Shown here piece by piece: positions 8,629 through 17,390 of a stretch of DNA of 64,000 nt (positions are counted from its first letter, which is position 1; every line of letters begins with the position of its first letter). Both the position numbers and the translations under genes were made by a program. Origin of the DNA: Cupriavidus taiwanensis (GTDB taxonomy: Bacteria > Pseudomonadota > Gammaproteobacteria > Burkholderiales > Burkholderiaceae). The stretch spans positions 2,832,894-2,896,893 of the forward strand of contig NZ_LT977070.1 of the NCBI RefSeq assembly GCF_900250075.1. The letters are read 5' to 3'. A model generated the notes under the pieces. The model worked only from the letters and a program-made list of their open reading frames with translations. It searched no databases and had not been told where the DNA came from.

Positions 8629-9744
8629 ATGTTTTCCGATACCGACCACGCCGCCATGCAGCAGGCGCTCGCGCTCGCCGCGCGGGGCATGTTCAACACC
8701 ACGCCCAATCCGCGCGTCGGCTGCGTGCTGATCAAGGATGGCCAGGTCATCGGACAGGGCTTCACCCAGCCGGCCGGGCAGGACCATGCCGAGATCCAGG
8801 CGATGAAAGACGCGCTGTCGCGCGGGCTCGATCCGGCCGGCGCCACCGCCTATGTCACGCTGGAGCCGTGCAGCCATTTCGGCCGCACCCCGCCGTGCGC
8901 CGATGCACTGGTGCGCGCCGGCGTGGCGCGCGTGGTGGCGGCGATGGAAGACCCCAATCCGTCGGTCTCCGGGCGCGGCCTGCAGCGCCTGCGCGATGCC
9001 GGCATCGACGTGCGCTGCGGCCTGCTGGAAAAGGAGGCGCGCGACCTGAATATCGGCTTTGTCTCGCGCATGACGCGCGGGCTGCCGTGGGTGCGCGTCA
9101 AGGTGGCGGCATCGATGGATGGCGGCACGGCGCTCCATGACGGCACTAGCCAATGGATCACCGGCCAGGCCGCGCGTGACGACGGGCACGCCTGGCGCGC
9201 CCGCGCCTGCGCCATCCTGACCGGCATCGGCACCGTTCGCGACGACAATCCCGCGCTGACGGTGCGCGCCATCGCCACGCCGCGCCAGCCGCAGCGGGTG
9301 CTGGTCGATTCCCGCCTCGAAGTGCCACTCGACGCGCAGATCCTGACCCCGGACACCGGCGAGTTTGCCCGGCCCGTGCTGGTGTTCTGCGCGGTGGAAG
9401 ACCGCCAGCGCCAGCGCGCGCTGGAAGGCCGCGGCGCCGAAGTCGTGGTGCTGCCCAACCCGCACGGCAAGGTCGAGTTGCGCCGCATGCTGGAAGAACT
9501 CGGCCGGCGCGGCATCAACGAATTGCACGTAGAGGCGGGCTTCAAGCTCAACGGTTCGCTGGTGCGCGAGCACTGCGCCGACGAACTGCTGATCTACCTG
9601 GCGCCCAAGCTGCTCGGCGATGCCCAGGGCATGTTCAACCTGCCGCCGCTGGCGCGGCTGCAGGATGCCGAGCAGTTCCACTGGCATGAAGTCCGGCAGA
9701 TCGGCGACGACCTGCGGCTGATCGCCCGGCGCAACGACGCGTAA
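8629..9744 (+). CDS. ribD: Bifunctional riboflavin biosynthesis deaminase/reductase
   Basis: RibD, 371 residues. The N-terminal deaminase converts 2,5-diamino-6-ribosylamino-pyrimidinone 5-phosphate to the pyrimidinedione; the C-terminal reductase then reduces the ribose. Zinc-site residues are His53-Ala-Glu55 and PCSHFGRTPPC near 83-93. TPNPRVGCVL near 25-34 is the family N-terminal motif. The reductase part begins about residue 150 (PWVRVKVAASMDG) and ends with EAGFKLNGSLV and the LAPKLLGD motif. Length is normal for the family. It is the first rib gene of the group. Confidence 0.96.
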   Translation: MFSDTDHAAMQQALALAARGMFNTTPNPRVGCVLIKDGQVIGQGFTQPAGQDHAEIQAMKDALSRGLDPAGATAYVTLEPCSHFGRTPPCADALVRAGVARVVAAMEDPNPSVSGRGLQRLRDAGIDVRCGLLEKEARDLNIGFVSRMTRGLPWVRVKVAASMDGGTALHDGTSQWITGQAARDDGHAWRARACAILTGIGTVRDDNPALTVRAIATPRQPQRVLVDSRLEVPLDAQILTPDTGEFARPVLVFCAVEDRQRQRALEGRGAEVVVLPNPHGKVELRRMLEELGRRGINELHVEAGFKLNGSLVREHCADELLIYLAPKLLGDAQGMFNLPPLARLQDAEQFHWHEVRQIGDDLRLIARRNDA

Positions 9745-9805
9745 CGCCACCAGCGACGGCAGCCCATCCCGGGATTCCCCAAAACCTCAAGCACAAGACT
9801 CCACC

Positions 9806-10429
9806 ATGTTTACTGGCATTGTCGCGGCGGTCGGCCGCATTGAATCCGTGACCCCGCTCGGCGCCGCCGCCGACGCCGGCGTGCGCCTGCGCATCGCCGC
9901 GGGCGGGCTGGACCTGTCGGACGTCATCATCGGCGACAGCATCGCCATCCAGGGCGCCTGCATGACGGTGGTCGCCATGGCGCCCGACGCCTTCGACGTC
10001 GAGGTCTCGCGCGAATCGCTGGACAAGACCGTGGGCCTCGACCGCGCCGGCCGCGTCAACCTGGAGAAGGCGCTGCGCCTGGCCGACCGGCTCGGCGGCC
10101 ACCTGGTGTCGGGGCATGTCGACGGCCTGGGCGAAGTGGTGCATTTCGCGCCGGTGGGCGAGTCGCACGAGCTGCGCATCCGCGCCCCGCGCGAGCTGGC
10201 GCGCTACCTGGCCTACAAGGGCTCGGTGGTGGTCAACGGCGTGTCGCTGACCGTCAACCGCGTCACCGATGAAGCCGACGGCTGCGAGTTCTCGATCAAC
10301 CTGATTCCGCACACCGTCGAAGTGACCACGCTGCAGGAGCTCAAGCCCGGCGCGCGCGTGAACCTGGAGATCGACCTGATCGCGCGTTACGTGGAACGGA
10401 TGCTGTCGAGCACGCAGGCTCCCGCGTAA
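9806..10429 (+). CDS. ribE: Riboflavin synthase, alpha chain
   Basis: 207-residue riboflavin synthase, which dismutates two 6,7-dimethyl-8-ribityllumazines to riboflavin and the pyrimidinedione. It starts MFTGIVAAVG and has the two lumazine-binding repeats: about 1-95 (with NLEKALRLADRLGGHLVSGH at the junction) and 96-195 (with GSVVVNGVSLTVN). Cys in IQGACMTVV corresponds to the conserved first-repeat position. It lies 61 bases after ribD, probably in the same transcript. Confidence 0.96.
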   Translation: MFTGIVAAVGRIESVTPLGAAADAGVRLRIAAGGLDLSDVIIGDSIAIQGACMTVVAMAPDAFDVEVSRESLDKTVGLDRAGRVNLEKALRLADRLGGHLVSGHVDGLGEVVHFAPVGESHELRIRAPRELARYLAYKGSVVVNGVSLTVNRVTDEADGCEFSINLIPHTVEVTTLQELKPGARVNLEIDLIARYVERMLSSTQAPA

Positions 10430-10437
10430 GACGCACG

Positions 10438-10681
10438 CTAGCGGCCCTCGTCGGGCACGTTGTAAGCCTGGCGCAACTGGTCGGTGAAGGGCCGCAGCGC
10501 TTCCACGCACGCGGCGCTGTCGCCGCCTTCCATGGTCGACAGGCTCCAGTTGCAGCCGCTGGCATCCGGGGCGTGCCAGACAATATCGCCAAAGCAGGCG
10601 CCCTCGCACGCGGGCACCTTGGCCTGCTCTGCCCGGACCCATCGCGCGCAGTTCGGCCTTGTTCTTGATCTGTCTCGGCAT
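10438..10681 (-). pseudogene. Small conserved-looking gene broken by a +1 frameshift
   Basis: The minus strand has a good start (ATG 10681, GGGAG just upstream) giving MPRQIKNKAELRAM. It then runs out of frame because of a GGG at 10640-10638. Dropping one G restores VRAEQAKVPACEGACFGDIV and continues through GCNWSLSTMEGGDSAACVEA to a TAG at 10438, about 80 residues in all. The product would be a small cytoplasmic Cys-containing protein with no function I recognise. The ribE stop is 9 bases away and convergent. Either the gene is truly broken or the base is a sequencing error. Confidence 0.6.
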
Positions 10682-11071
10682 GGCTGTCTCCCTGGATAAT
10701 GCAAACGTGCGGACGCGCCCCACGGTGTGGCGCGCAGTCCGGCGAACACTTCAGATCCGCCCTGGTGCAGCTTACGCTACCGCCCCTTGCTGGTGGCAAG
10801 TTTTCTCGCCGCTAGGCCTATGTTGTAAGTGAACTGGGAGGGGCGACGCGGTACGCCTAGAATGAAAGGGCTGTGCCGATGGCTGGTCTGGCCCACGGCG
10901 CACCCCCCGCATTTCGCATTTCGCATTTCGCTTTTCCCTCGCCTACGCCTTATCGGACGCTGCCGCCTGGCGATCGCGTCCTGCTCACTGGCGTTTCCAT
11001 ACATCCGCCACGCCGCGCAATCGCGCCGTGACCGCCGCGCCGCTTGCGCCCGGCGACCAGGAGGATCTCGC
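10682..11071. other. Intergenic region with a 7-bp triplicate repeat
   Basis: No convincing gene. It contains three tandem copies of atttcgc at 10911-10931 and a GC-rich tract. It may carry the promoter of the frameshifted gene (left, minus) and of the small plus-strand genes (right). Confidence 0.45.
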
Positions 11072-11359
11072 ATGCCCGCGCCTGCTTCCCGAATGACTTA
11101 CCGCTGGATTGCGGCGATGCCGCGGCTGCAGCCGCCGCGCCATGCCGCACGCGCGCCGCATCACATGGGCCTGCTGCGGCTCAGTTCGACGCCGCTGCGG
11201 CGCGCGGTCACGCTGCTGATCGACTGGGATCGCGCCGTCGGCAACGGCTGGCCGCGCCTGCAGCCGCCGTCATTGCCGTTGTGGCGCTTCAGGCCGTTCA
11301 AGCGCCCCGCCGCGCGGCGGTATGCCGGCTTTCCGTGGTGCCATGGCCGGACCGACTGA
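11072..11359 (+). CDS. Small hypothetical protein
   Basis: 95 codons from an ATG placed 7 bases after a perfect AGGAGG (11059-11064). The product is very basic and rich in Arg, Pro and Trp (LLIDWDRAVGNGWPRLQPP is its least biased stretch), with no membrane segment or recognisable domain. The strong ribosome-binding site argues for translation; the Arg/Pro-biased composition argues for caution, since such frames arise by chance in GC-rich DNA. Confidence 0.35.
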   Translation: MPAPASRMTYRWIAAMPRLQPPRHAARAPHHMGLLRLSSTPLRRAVTLLIDWDRAVGNGWPRLQPPSLPLWRFRPFKRPAARRYAGFPWCHGRTD

Positions 11360-11434
11360 AACGCTGAAACGCAGCGTACCGCCATCCCGCCATCCATCGC
11401 GCGTTGCACACGCGCCAACCAAGCCGGAACCAGC

Positions 11435-11686
11435 ATGGACGAAAGCTTCTTCTATCAGCACTGCCACGTGGTCGTAACGCTGGCCGAGGTGACCTTCGGC
11501 AAATGGGAATGGTCGTATGCGCTCGATGCGCACGCCAGGTTCCACCGGCCCAACGCCGGCTTCCCCACCCGCGAGCTCGCGCTGGCTGACGCCACGCGCG
11601 CTGCCCGGACCCGCATCGCCAGGACTTCGCGCCTGCGCACCCCTGCCGCCGCGGCGGACTGGACGCCGCTGGCCGAAGCCGCGTAA
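11435..11686 (+). CDS. Small hypothetical protein
   Basis: 83 residues. The first 45 (FFYQHCHVVVTLAEVTFGKW) look like a compact beta-rich domain, and NAGFPTRELALADATRAART like a helix. No family recognised. It follows the previous small gene by about 75 bases and precedes ribBA by about 300. The codon pattern and amino-acid mix look more like real protein than neighbouring chance frames. Confidence 0.5.
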   Translation: MDESFFYQHCHVVVTLAEVTFGKWEWSYALDAHARFHRPNAGFPTRELALADATRAARTRIARTSRLRTPAAAADWTPLAEAA

Positions 11687-11990
11687 GGCAAGATACCGGC
11701 AGCGCATACGACCACGCGTCGCAGCCGCCACGCGCCTGGCTCCAGCGCCCTTCCCCGGATTCCCCCTTCCCCACACGCCACGCCAGCCGGCGCACTTTCC
11801 GCTGCCGCGGCCTCCCGCGTAGGCTGCCTTGGCGTACAATAGCCGGCTTGACTGGGCAACCTGCCGGGCGTATATGGCCCGGCCGGCCCGGCCCGAAGCC
11901 CCGCCTCAGTCCGGCCGCTTTCCACCGCGGCCATGGTTCCTACCACAGCCATTCGCCTGATTTCCGCCCCAACCTGCCGTTCAGCACGCC
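11687..11990 (+). promoter_or_regulatory. Leader of ribBA: possible -10 box, no FMN riboswitch seen
   Basis: About 300 bases upstream of ribBA. TACAAT at 11835-11840 could be a -10 box, giving a 5' leader of about 145 bases, but no good -35 is present at the right distance. The leader is GC-rich with several short inverted repeats. The conserved FMN-aptamer segments (the GGGTGAAATTCCC and ACCGGCGGT types) are absent, although such leaders often carry the element in this position. Confidence 0.4.
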
Positions 11991-13100
11991 ATGACAATCG
12001 CCCGTACCGAAGACATCATTGCCGACATTCGCGCCGGCCGCATGGTCATCCTTGTCGACGAGGAAGACCGCGAGAATGAGGGCGACCTGGTCCTGGCTGC
12101 CGATTTCGTCACGCCGGAGGCGATCAACTTCATGGCCAAGCATGGCCGCGGCCTGATCTGCCTGACGCTGACCGCCGAGCGCTGCCGCCAGCTCGACCTG
12201 CATCCGATGGTAAGCCGCAACGGCACCCAGCACGGCACCAACTTCACCGTCTCGATCGAAGCTGCCGAGGGCGTGACCACCGGCATTTCCGCCGCCGACC
12301 GCGCCCGCACCGTGCAGGCTGCCGTCGCCCGTGACGCCAAGCCGGCCGACCTGGTCCAGCCCGGCCATATCTTCCCGCTGACGGCCCAGCCCGGCGGCGT
12401 GCTGATCCGCGCCGGCCATACCGAGGCCGGCTGCGACCTGGGCGCGCTGGCCGGGCTGACGCCGGCGGCGGTGATCTGCGAGATCATGAAGGACGACGGC
12501 ACCATGGCGCGCCTGCCCGACCTGGTCGAGTTCGCGCAGGAGCATGACCTGAAGATCGGCACCATCGCCGACCTGATCCACTACCGCAGCCGCACCGAGA
12601 GCATTATCGAGCGCGTCGGCGAGCGTGCCATGCAAACCCCGTACGGCACCTTCCACAGCATCGCCTACCGTGACAAGCCGACCGGCCAGGCCCACCTAGC
12701 GCTGGTCAAGGGCCAGCCCACGCCGGAACAGGAAACGCTGGTGCGCGTGCACGAGCCGTTCTCGGTGCTCGACCTGCTGGAAGTGAAATGCACCACGCAC
12801 TCGTGGAGCATCCCGGCGGCGATGCAGGCCATCGCCGAGGCCGACAAGGGCGTGATCGTGCTGCTGAACTGCGGCGACACCGTCGAACAGCTGTTCACGC
12901 AGTTCAGCGCGCTCGACGCGCCGCAGTCGCGTCCGCGCCGCAAGCCGGACCTGCGCACCTATGGCATGGGCGCGCAGATCCTGAAGGATGTCGGCGTCGG
13001 CAAGATGCGCGTGCTGGCCGCCAGGCAGCGCATGCCCAGCATGACCGGCTTCGACCTGGAAGTGACCGGCTACCAGCCGATGAGCGGCCAGGCCGACTGA
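11991..13100 (+). CDS. ribBA: 3,4-dihydroxy-2-butanone-4-phosphate synthase with degenerate GTP cyclohydrolase II domain
   Basis: 369 residues. The N-terminal DHBP synthase (about 1-205) is intact: [16 protein letters not shown] near 24-39 holds the Mg-binding acids, and [14 protein letters not shown] near 138-151 the substrate region. It makes dihydroxybutanone phosphate from ribulose 5-phosphate. The C-terminal half (about 210-369) is GCH II-like in outline but lacks the zinc Cys motif (C-x2-GDxFgSxRCDC); that region reads [20 protein letters not shown]. It is therefore probably RibB with an inactive or regulatory GCH II-like domain (the RibBX arrangement known in proteobacteria), and GTP cyclohydrolase II is expected elsewhere. 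Confidence 0.92.
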   Translation: MTIARTEDIIADIRAGRMVILVDEEDRENEGDLVLAADFVTPEAINFMAKHGRGLICLTLTAERCRQLDLHPMVSRNGTQHGTNFTVSIEAAEGVTTGISAADRARTVQAAVARDAKPADLVQPGHIFPLTAQPGGVLIRAGHTEAGCDLGALAGLTPAAVICEIMKDDGTMARLPDLVEFAQEHDLKIGTIADLIHYRSRTESIIERVGERAMQTPYGTFHSIAYRDKPTGQAHLALVKGQPTPEQETLVRVHEPFSVLDLLEVKCTTHSWSIPAAMQAIAEADKGVIVLLNCGDTVEQLFTQFSALDAPQSRPRRKPDLRTYGMGAQILKDVGVGKMRVLAARQRMPSMTGFDLEVTGYQPMSGQAD

Positions 13101-13185
13101 GCCGGCCCCAGGACCGAGCCATCCCCAATACCCGGGCCGCGGCGCATGCCGCCGCGGCCCTCCCGAAAAACTGGAGAATTGAACA

Positions 13186-13686
13186 ATGGATCACGGCTTC
13201 TACCCCAGCAACCTCGACGGTGAAGGCCTGCGCATCGGCATCGTGCAGGCGCGCTTCAACGAGCCGGTCTGCGCCGAACTGCTCGAGGCCTGCGTAGCCG
13301 AGCTGGAAAAGCTTGGCGTCGAGGGCGAAGACACCCTGGTGGTAACCGTTCCGGGCGCACTGGAAGTCCCGCTGGCACTGCAGAAGATGTGCGAGAGCGG
13401 TCAGTTCGACGCGCTGGTCGCGCTGGGCGCCGTGGTGCGCGGCGAGACCTATCACTTCGAGCTGGTCTCGAACGAGTCGGGCGCGGGCATCACCCGCGTC
13501 GGCCTGGACTTCAACGTGCCGATCGCCAATGGCATCCTGACCGTCGACACCGACGAGCAGGCCCATGCCCGCACCCGCGAAAAGGGCCGCGACTGCGCGC
13601 GCGCCGCGGTGGAGATGGCCAACCTGGTGGCGGCGCTCGATTCGCTGCGCGGCCAGGAAGACGAAGACGAGGACGATGATGAGTGA
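13186..13686 (+). CDS. ribH: 6,7-dimethyl-8-ribityllumazine synthase
   Basis: 166-residue lumazine synthase condensing dihydroxybutanone phosphate with the ribitylamino-pyrimidinedione. Family motifs: [53 protein letters not shown] (active-site His) and [16 protein letters not shown]. An acidic tail (EDEDEDDDE) follows the core fold. TGGAGA lies 12 bases before the ATG. Its last 8 bases overlap nusB, so the two are translationally coupled. Confidence 0.96.
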   Translation: MDHGFYPSNLDGEGLRIGIVQARFNEPVCAELLEACVAELEKLGVEGEDTLVVTVPGALEVPLALQKMCESGQFDALVALGAVVRGETYHFELVSNESGAGITRVGLDFNVPIANGILTVDTDEQAHARTREKGRDCARAAVEMANLVAALDSLRGQEDEDEDDDE

Positions 13687-14197
13687 TACCTCGAACACGC
13701 CGGACAACGACGCCGGCAAGGCGGCCGGGGGCAAGCCCGGCGCGGCCCGCACCGAAGCCAAGGCGCCGCCCAAGAGCGCGCGCCGCCGCTCGCGCGAACT
13801 GGCCCTGCAGGGCCTGTACCAGTGGCTGCTGAACCGCAACGACATCGGCGCGATCCAGGCCCACCTGCACGACGCCCAGGGCTTCAACAAGGCCGACCGC
13901 GAGCACTTCGACGCGCTGCTCAATGGCGCCGTGCGCGAAGAGGCACGCCTGACCGCCGCCTTCGAGCCATTCCTGGACCGCTCCGTCGACGAACTGTCGC
14001 CGGTCGAGCGCGCCGCCCTGCTGGTCGGCAGCTACGAGCTGGTGCACTGCCTGGACATCCCGTACAAGGTCGTCATCAACGAAGCCGTCGAGCTGACCAA
14101 GACTTTCGGCGGCGTCGAGGGCTACAAGTACGTCAACGGCGTGCTGGACAAGCTTGCGGCCCAGGTACGCGCCGCGGAAGTGGCTGCGCGCCGCTAA
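13679..14197 (+). CDS. nusB: Transcription antitermination factor NusB
   Basis: 172 residues from the ATG at 13679; an adjacent in-frame ATG lies at 13676. A low-complexity basic extension of about 35 residues precedes the conserved fold ([20 protein letters not shown]). The second half has [20 protein letters not shown] and [20 protein letters not shown], both diagnostic. It binds BoxA RNA with S10 in rRNA antitermination. It is followed by an intrinsic terminator. Confidence 0.95.
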   Translation: MSDTSNTPDNDAGKAAGGKPGAARTEAKAPPKSARRRSRELALQGLYQWLLNRNDIGAIQAHLHDAQGFNKADREHFDALLNGAVREEARLTAAFEPFLDRSVDELSPVERAALLVGSYELVHCLDIPYKVVINEAVELTKTFGGVEGYKYVNGVLDKLAAQVRAAEVAARR

Positions 14198-14257
14198 GCC
14201 ACCCCGCGGCTGCGCCGTGCCGTCGCGCTGGCCCTGGCGCCAGCGGCGATGAAGACG

Positions 14258-14280
14258 ACACCCGCCGCGGCGGGTGTTTT
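14258..14280 (+). terminator. Intrinsic terminator after nusB
   Basis: ACACCCGCC (14258-14266) pairs perfectly with GGCGGGTGT (14269-14277), with a GC dinucleotide left between the arms; a TTTT tract ends at 14280. It ends the rib-nusB transcript. Confidence 0.8.
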
Positions 14281-14331
14281 CATTCCCACCGACCCTTTTT
14301 GCTGAACGGGCCCCTGCCCGCCCGGAACACC

Positions 14332-15513
14332 ATGGACTTGCAGCACCTGGCCACCGCCTCCCGCCTCGCCAATATCGACGCCTTCCATGTGATGGAGCTG
14401 GCCAAGCAGGCCGCCGCGCTGGAGCGCGCCGGCCGCCATATCGTGCACATGGGCATCGGCGAGCCGGACTTCACCGCCGCCGAGCCGGTGGTGCGCGCCG
14501 CCGAAGCGGCGATGCGCCGCGGCGTCACGCAGTACACCGGGGCGCTGGGCATCCATCCGCTGCGCGAGGCCATCGCCGGCTATTACCAGACCGCCTACGG
14601 CCTGGACATCCCGGCGCGGCGCGTGATCGTCACCGCCGGCGCTTCCGGGGCGCTACTGCTGGCGTGCGCGGTGCTGGTCGAGATCGGCGCCGAAGTGCTG
14701 ATGCCGGACCCTAGCTACCCGTGCAACCGCCACTTCGTCGCCGCCTTCGACGGCGTCGCGCGCATGATCCCGAGCGGCCCGGCCGAGCGCTTCCAGCTGA
14801 CCGCCGCGCAGGTCGAGACCCACTGGGGCGAGCAGACCCGCGGCGTGCTGCTGGCCTCGCCGTCCAACCCGACCGGCACCTCGATCCTGCGCGACGAACT
14901 CGCGCGGATCCTGCAGGCGGTGCGCGCGCGTAACGGCTTCGCCATCCTGGACGAGATCTACCAGGGCCTGTCCTACGATGCCCCGCCGGTGTCGGCGCTG
15001 AGCCTGGACCCGAACGTGGTCACGGTGAACAGCTTCTCGAAGTACTTCAACATGACCGGCTGGCGCCTGGGCTGGCTGGTGGTGCCGGAGGCGCTGGTCG
15101 AGGCCTTCGAGAAGGTCGCGCAGAACCTGTTCATCTGCGCCTCGGCGGTGGCGCAGTACGCCGCGCTGGCGTGCTTCACGCCCGAGGCGCTGGCCATCTA
15201 CGACGAGCGCAAGGCCGAATTCCGCCGCCGCCGCGACCTGATCGTGCCGGCACTGGAGTCGCTCGGCCTGCGCGTGCCGGTGCGCCCCGACGGCGCCTTC
15301 TATGTGTATGCGGACTGCCGCGGCGTCAACCACCCGGCCGCCGGCGACGCCGACCGCCTGACGCAGGCCATGCTGCACGACGCGGGCGTGGTGATGGTGC
15401 CGGGGCAGGACTTCGGCCCGCATACGGCCCGGGACTACATCCGGATCTCGTATGCGACCTCGCGCGAGAATATCGAGGAGGCGATGGCGCGGCTGGGCCA
15501 ACTGTTCCGCTGA
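14332..15513 (+). CDS. PLP-dependent class I/II aminotransferase
   Basis: 393-residue fold-type I aminotransferase. Motifs: HMGIGEPDFTAAEPVV near 39-54, PSNPTGTSI for the PLP phosphate/Asn site, ILDEIYQGLSYD with the PLP-contacting Asp and Tyr, NSFSKYFNMTGWRLGW with Schiff-base Lys237, and a C-terminal YIRISYATS with the carboxylate-binding Arg. It resembles the aspartate/alanine/valine aminotransferase group that follows nusB in many betaproteobacteria; the specific amino donor cannot be read from sequence. The ATG at 14332 leaves a short gap after the terminator. Confidence 0.9.
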   Translation: MDLQHLATASRLANIDAFHVMELAKQAAALERAGRHIVHMGIGEPDFTAAEPVVRAAEAAMRRGVTQYTGALGIHPLREAIAGYYQTAYGLDIPARRVIVTAGASGALLLACAVLVEIGAEVLMPDPSYPCNRHFVAAFDGVARMIPSGPAERFQLTAAQVETHWGEQTRGVLLASPSNPTGTSILRDELARILQAVRARNGFAILDEIYQGLSYDAPPVSALSLDPNVVTVNSFSKYFNMTGWRLGWLVVPEALVEAFEKVAQNLFICASAVAQYAALACFTPEALAIYDERKAEFRRRRDLIVPALESLGLRVPVRPDGAFYVYADCRGVNHPAAGDADRLTQAMLHDAGVVMVPGQDFGPHTARDYIRISYATSRENIEEAMARLGQLFR

Positions 15514-15545
15514 CCGCACCCCTGCCGCTGCGGCGGCAGACCAAC

Positions 15546-15571
15546 AAAAAAGCACCCCGCGGGGTGCTTTT
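15546..15571. terminator. Bidirectional intrinsic terminator between convergent genes
   Basis: AGCACCCCGCGGGGTGCT is a perfect 18-base palindrome (15551-15568) flanked by A5 on the left and T4 on the right. It therefore works in both directions, for the aminotransferase (plus) and the lytic transglycosylase (minus). Confidence 0.85.
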
Positions 15572-15596
15572 CTTCTGGGCGATGCCGGGGCCAGGC

Positions 15597-16742
15597 TCAG
15601 GCGTTGTGCGGCCCGTTATTGGCTTCCAGCTTCTCGGTCGGTGCATGCTCGACCGGCGCCTTGTCCTCGGCGGCCGGCTTGTCGGCATTGGCCGGCGCGC
15701 TGCGCACGCCGATCAGCTGGCGCAGGCGGGCACGCTCGGCCAGCACCTTGGCGCCGTAGCCTCCGTCGGTGGCCGTGGTGGCGCCGACGTAGTACTTCAG
15801 GCCACCCTCGAGCGAGCCGGCGCGGGCGATGCAGTCCTTGAGCACCAGCGCGCCGATCTTGATGTTGGCGTACGGGTTCAGGGCGGCGGACACGCCGCCG
15901 ACGGCTTCGTACTTGTCCTGGTGGACCTTGGTCATGACCTGCATCAGGCCCTGCGCCCCCACGCCGCTTTCGGCGTACGGGTTGAAGCTGGACTCGATCG
16001 CGATCACGCCCAGGATCAGCAGCGGGTCAATGCCGACCTCGCGCCCGGTCAGGTAGGCCGCCTTGACCAGCTGCGCGGTGGCCTGGGCCGCCACGCGGTA
16101 CTTGCGGGCGATATAGTCCGCCACGGCGGCCTGCTCGCGCGCGCTGCCCAGCGTGGCGCCGGTGCTGCGGGCGTCCATCGCCACGCGCGTCACCGGGATC
16201 CGCGCGGCCAGGTGCGCAACCGACGGCACCTTGGTATTGGCCGCCAGGCTCCATTCGTCGACGCCCGACACGGTCGGCAGGCCGAGCTTGCCACCGCGGC
16301 CAGTGCCATAGCCGAACTTGGCCGCCGCGACGTCCGCCGTGCCCGGCGGGACGGCGCCGGATACGGCCGGGCTGTTGGCAGCATTGGCAGCATTGGCAGC
16401 ATTGGCAGCATTGGCAGCATTGGCGGCAGTGCCGGCATGCGCGGGCGCTGCCACGGCAGCGCTCACCAGCACCGCCGGCGCCTCGTCACCGGCCAGCAAG
16501 GCGGCCAGCGTGGTGCGCCACTCCTGGCTCACCGACAGCGACACCGCCGAAACCACCGCCATCACGCCCAGGCTGTTCAGGGCGTACTTCAGCGTCGTGC
16601 GGCCACCGCGCAAGGCGCGGCCCGCGACCGGATGCGCAAGACGGACCTGCAATGCCCGACTCACTCCGGGTACCGGCTGTCGGAGGCGGACCTGCAGGGC
16701 CCGCCCGATGCCGGGAAGATGAAGGGTTTTCCAACCGCTCAT
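15597..16742 (-). CDS. Lytic murein transglycosylase (SLT/MltE-like), inner-membrane anchored
   Basis: 381 residues. ATG 16742 is chosen because GGAGG sits 5 bases upstream; the frame is open further upstream but has no such site. One membrane segment lies near residues 45-70 (LGVMAVVSAVSLSV). An Ala/Asn-rich linker (about 100-125) is encoded by a 9-bp tandem repeat. The SLT domain spans about 225-345, with catalytic Glu in AIESSFNPYAESGVGAQGLM followed by the family Q-G-L-M-Q-V-M and LNPYANIKIGALVL. An acidic, Pro/Ala-rich tail follows. It is predicted to cleave peptidoglycan in the periplasm; no neighbour suggests a specific partner. Confidence 0.88.
   Translation of the reverse strand: MSGWKTLHLPGIGRALQVRLRQPVPGVSRALQVRLAHPVAGRALRGGRTTLKYALNSLGVMAVVSAVSLSVSQEWRTTLAALLAGDEAPAVLVSAAVAAPAHAGTAANAANAANAANAANAANSPAVSGAVPPGTADVAAAKFGYGTGRGGKLGLPTVSGVDEWSLAANTKVPSVAHLAARIPVTRVAMDARSTGATLGSAREQAAVADYIARKYRVAAQATAQLVKAAYLTGREVGIDPLLILGVIAIESSFNPYAESGVGAQGLMQVMTKVHQDKYEAVGGVSAALNPYANIKIGALVLKDCIARAGSLEGGLKYYVGATTATDGGYGAKVLAERARLRQLIGVRSAPANADKPAAEDKAPVEHAPTEKLEANNGPHNA
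16375..16428 (-). repeat. 9-bp tandem repeat (ttggcagca) inside the lytic transglycosylase gene
   Basis: Five perfect copies of ttggcagca (16375-16419) and one variant copy ttggcggca (16420-16428). In the coding strand these read as Ala-Ala-Asn units in the linker between the membrane helix and the SLT domain. Because the unit is 9 bases, slippage changes linker length by three residues without breaking the frame. Confidence 0.9.
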
Positions 16743-17390
16743 GCTTACCTCCATCCGTTGCCCGCTTCGCGTGCCCGACTGCGGCATGCGCCCGATCTCA
16801 ACGTACTCAAGTAAGGATGCCGCGCCGTCTAGCAGTGACGACCAAGCACCTGTTGGCAGGGCGCTCCCCATGCGCCCAACTGGAAACAGGCCACGCCCTG
16901 GGGGGGCGCTACCTGCCACGACTTAACTCTCTACACTCCGGCAAGTCGCCGGAGGCGACCGGTCGCCCGCCATGCGCGCGGGTCTATGACCATCGGTCCT
17001 TGCTGGAGGGACTTTCTGGCACGTTGTTTTAATGTGCACCCCTTGACACAGGGAGAAAATCCATGTTGCGACGCAACACTCCAGGGAGCAGACCGGATTG
17101 TAGGAACGGTGTTATATCCCGTCAAGAATAAAAATTCTGTAATTCACTACTTTCAGTTATTTGTAACAAGGCAGTTTTGGTCGACCCGGCATCACTCGGA
17201 TGCCCGCAAACGCAGGCGTAGCCTTGGCTCGCCACGTTACGGCCCGCCCCGGGGCGGGCAAAAAACTTACAATTTCCGCGGCACCGGCTGGACGATTTTT
17301 TTGCCGCCGCCCCGAGGAATGTGTATCGTCACCGACCTGACTGCCGCCTCCTGGATCCGGTGCGAATTCCGCACCACAACAGAATTCACC
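16743..17390 (+). other. Long non-coding leader region upstream of ubiD
   Basis: About 650 bases with no convincing full-length gene. It has an unusually AT-rich patch at about 17100-17170 inside GC-rich surroundings. A perfect 18-base palindrome lies at 17242-17259, but its T-run is on the wrong side for a terminator. A 22-codon frame at 17063-17131 has GGGAG 7 bases before its ATG. Promoters for ubiD (plus) and the lytic transglycosylase (minus) should lie here, but I cannot place them. Confidence 0.4.

Noticed and set aside
11687..11990. FMN riboswitch before ribBA
   Set aside because: Position fits, but the conserved aptamer segments are absent.
17242..17259. Perfect GC-rich palindrome GCCCGCCCCGGGGCGGGC followed by AAAAAA
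   Set aside because: A terminator needs a T-run after the hairpin in the transcript; here A's follow on the plus strand, and on the minus strand the T's come before it.
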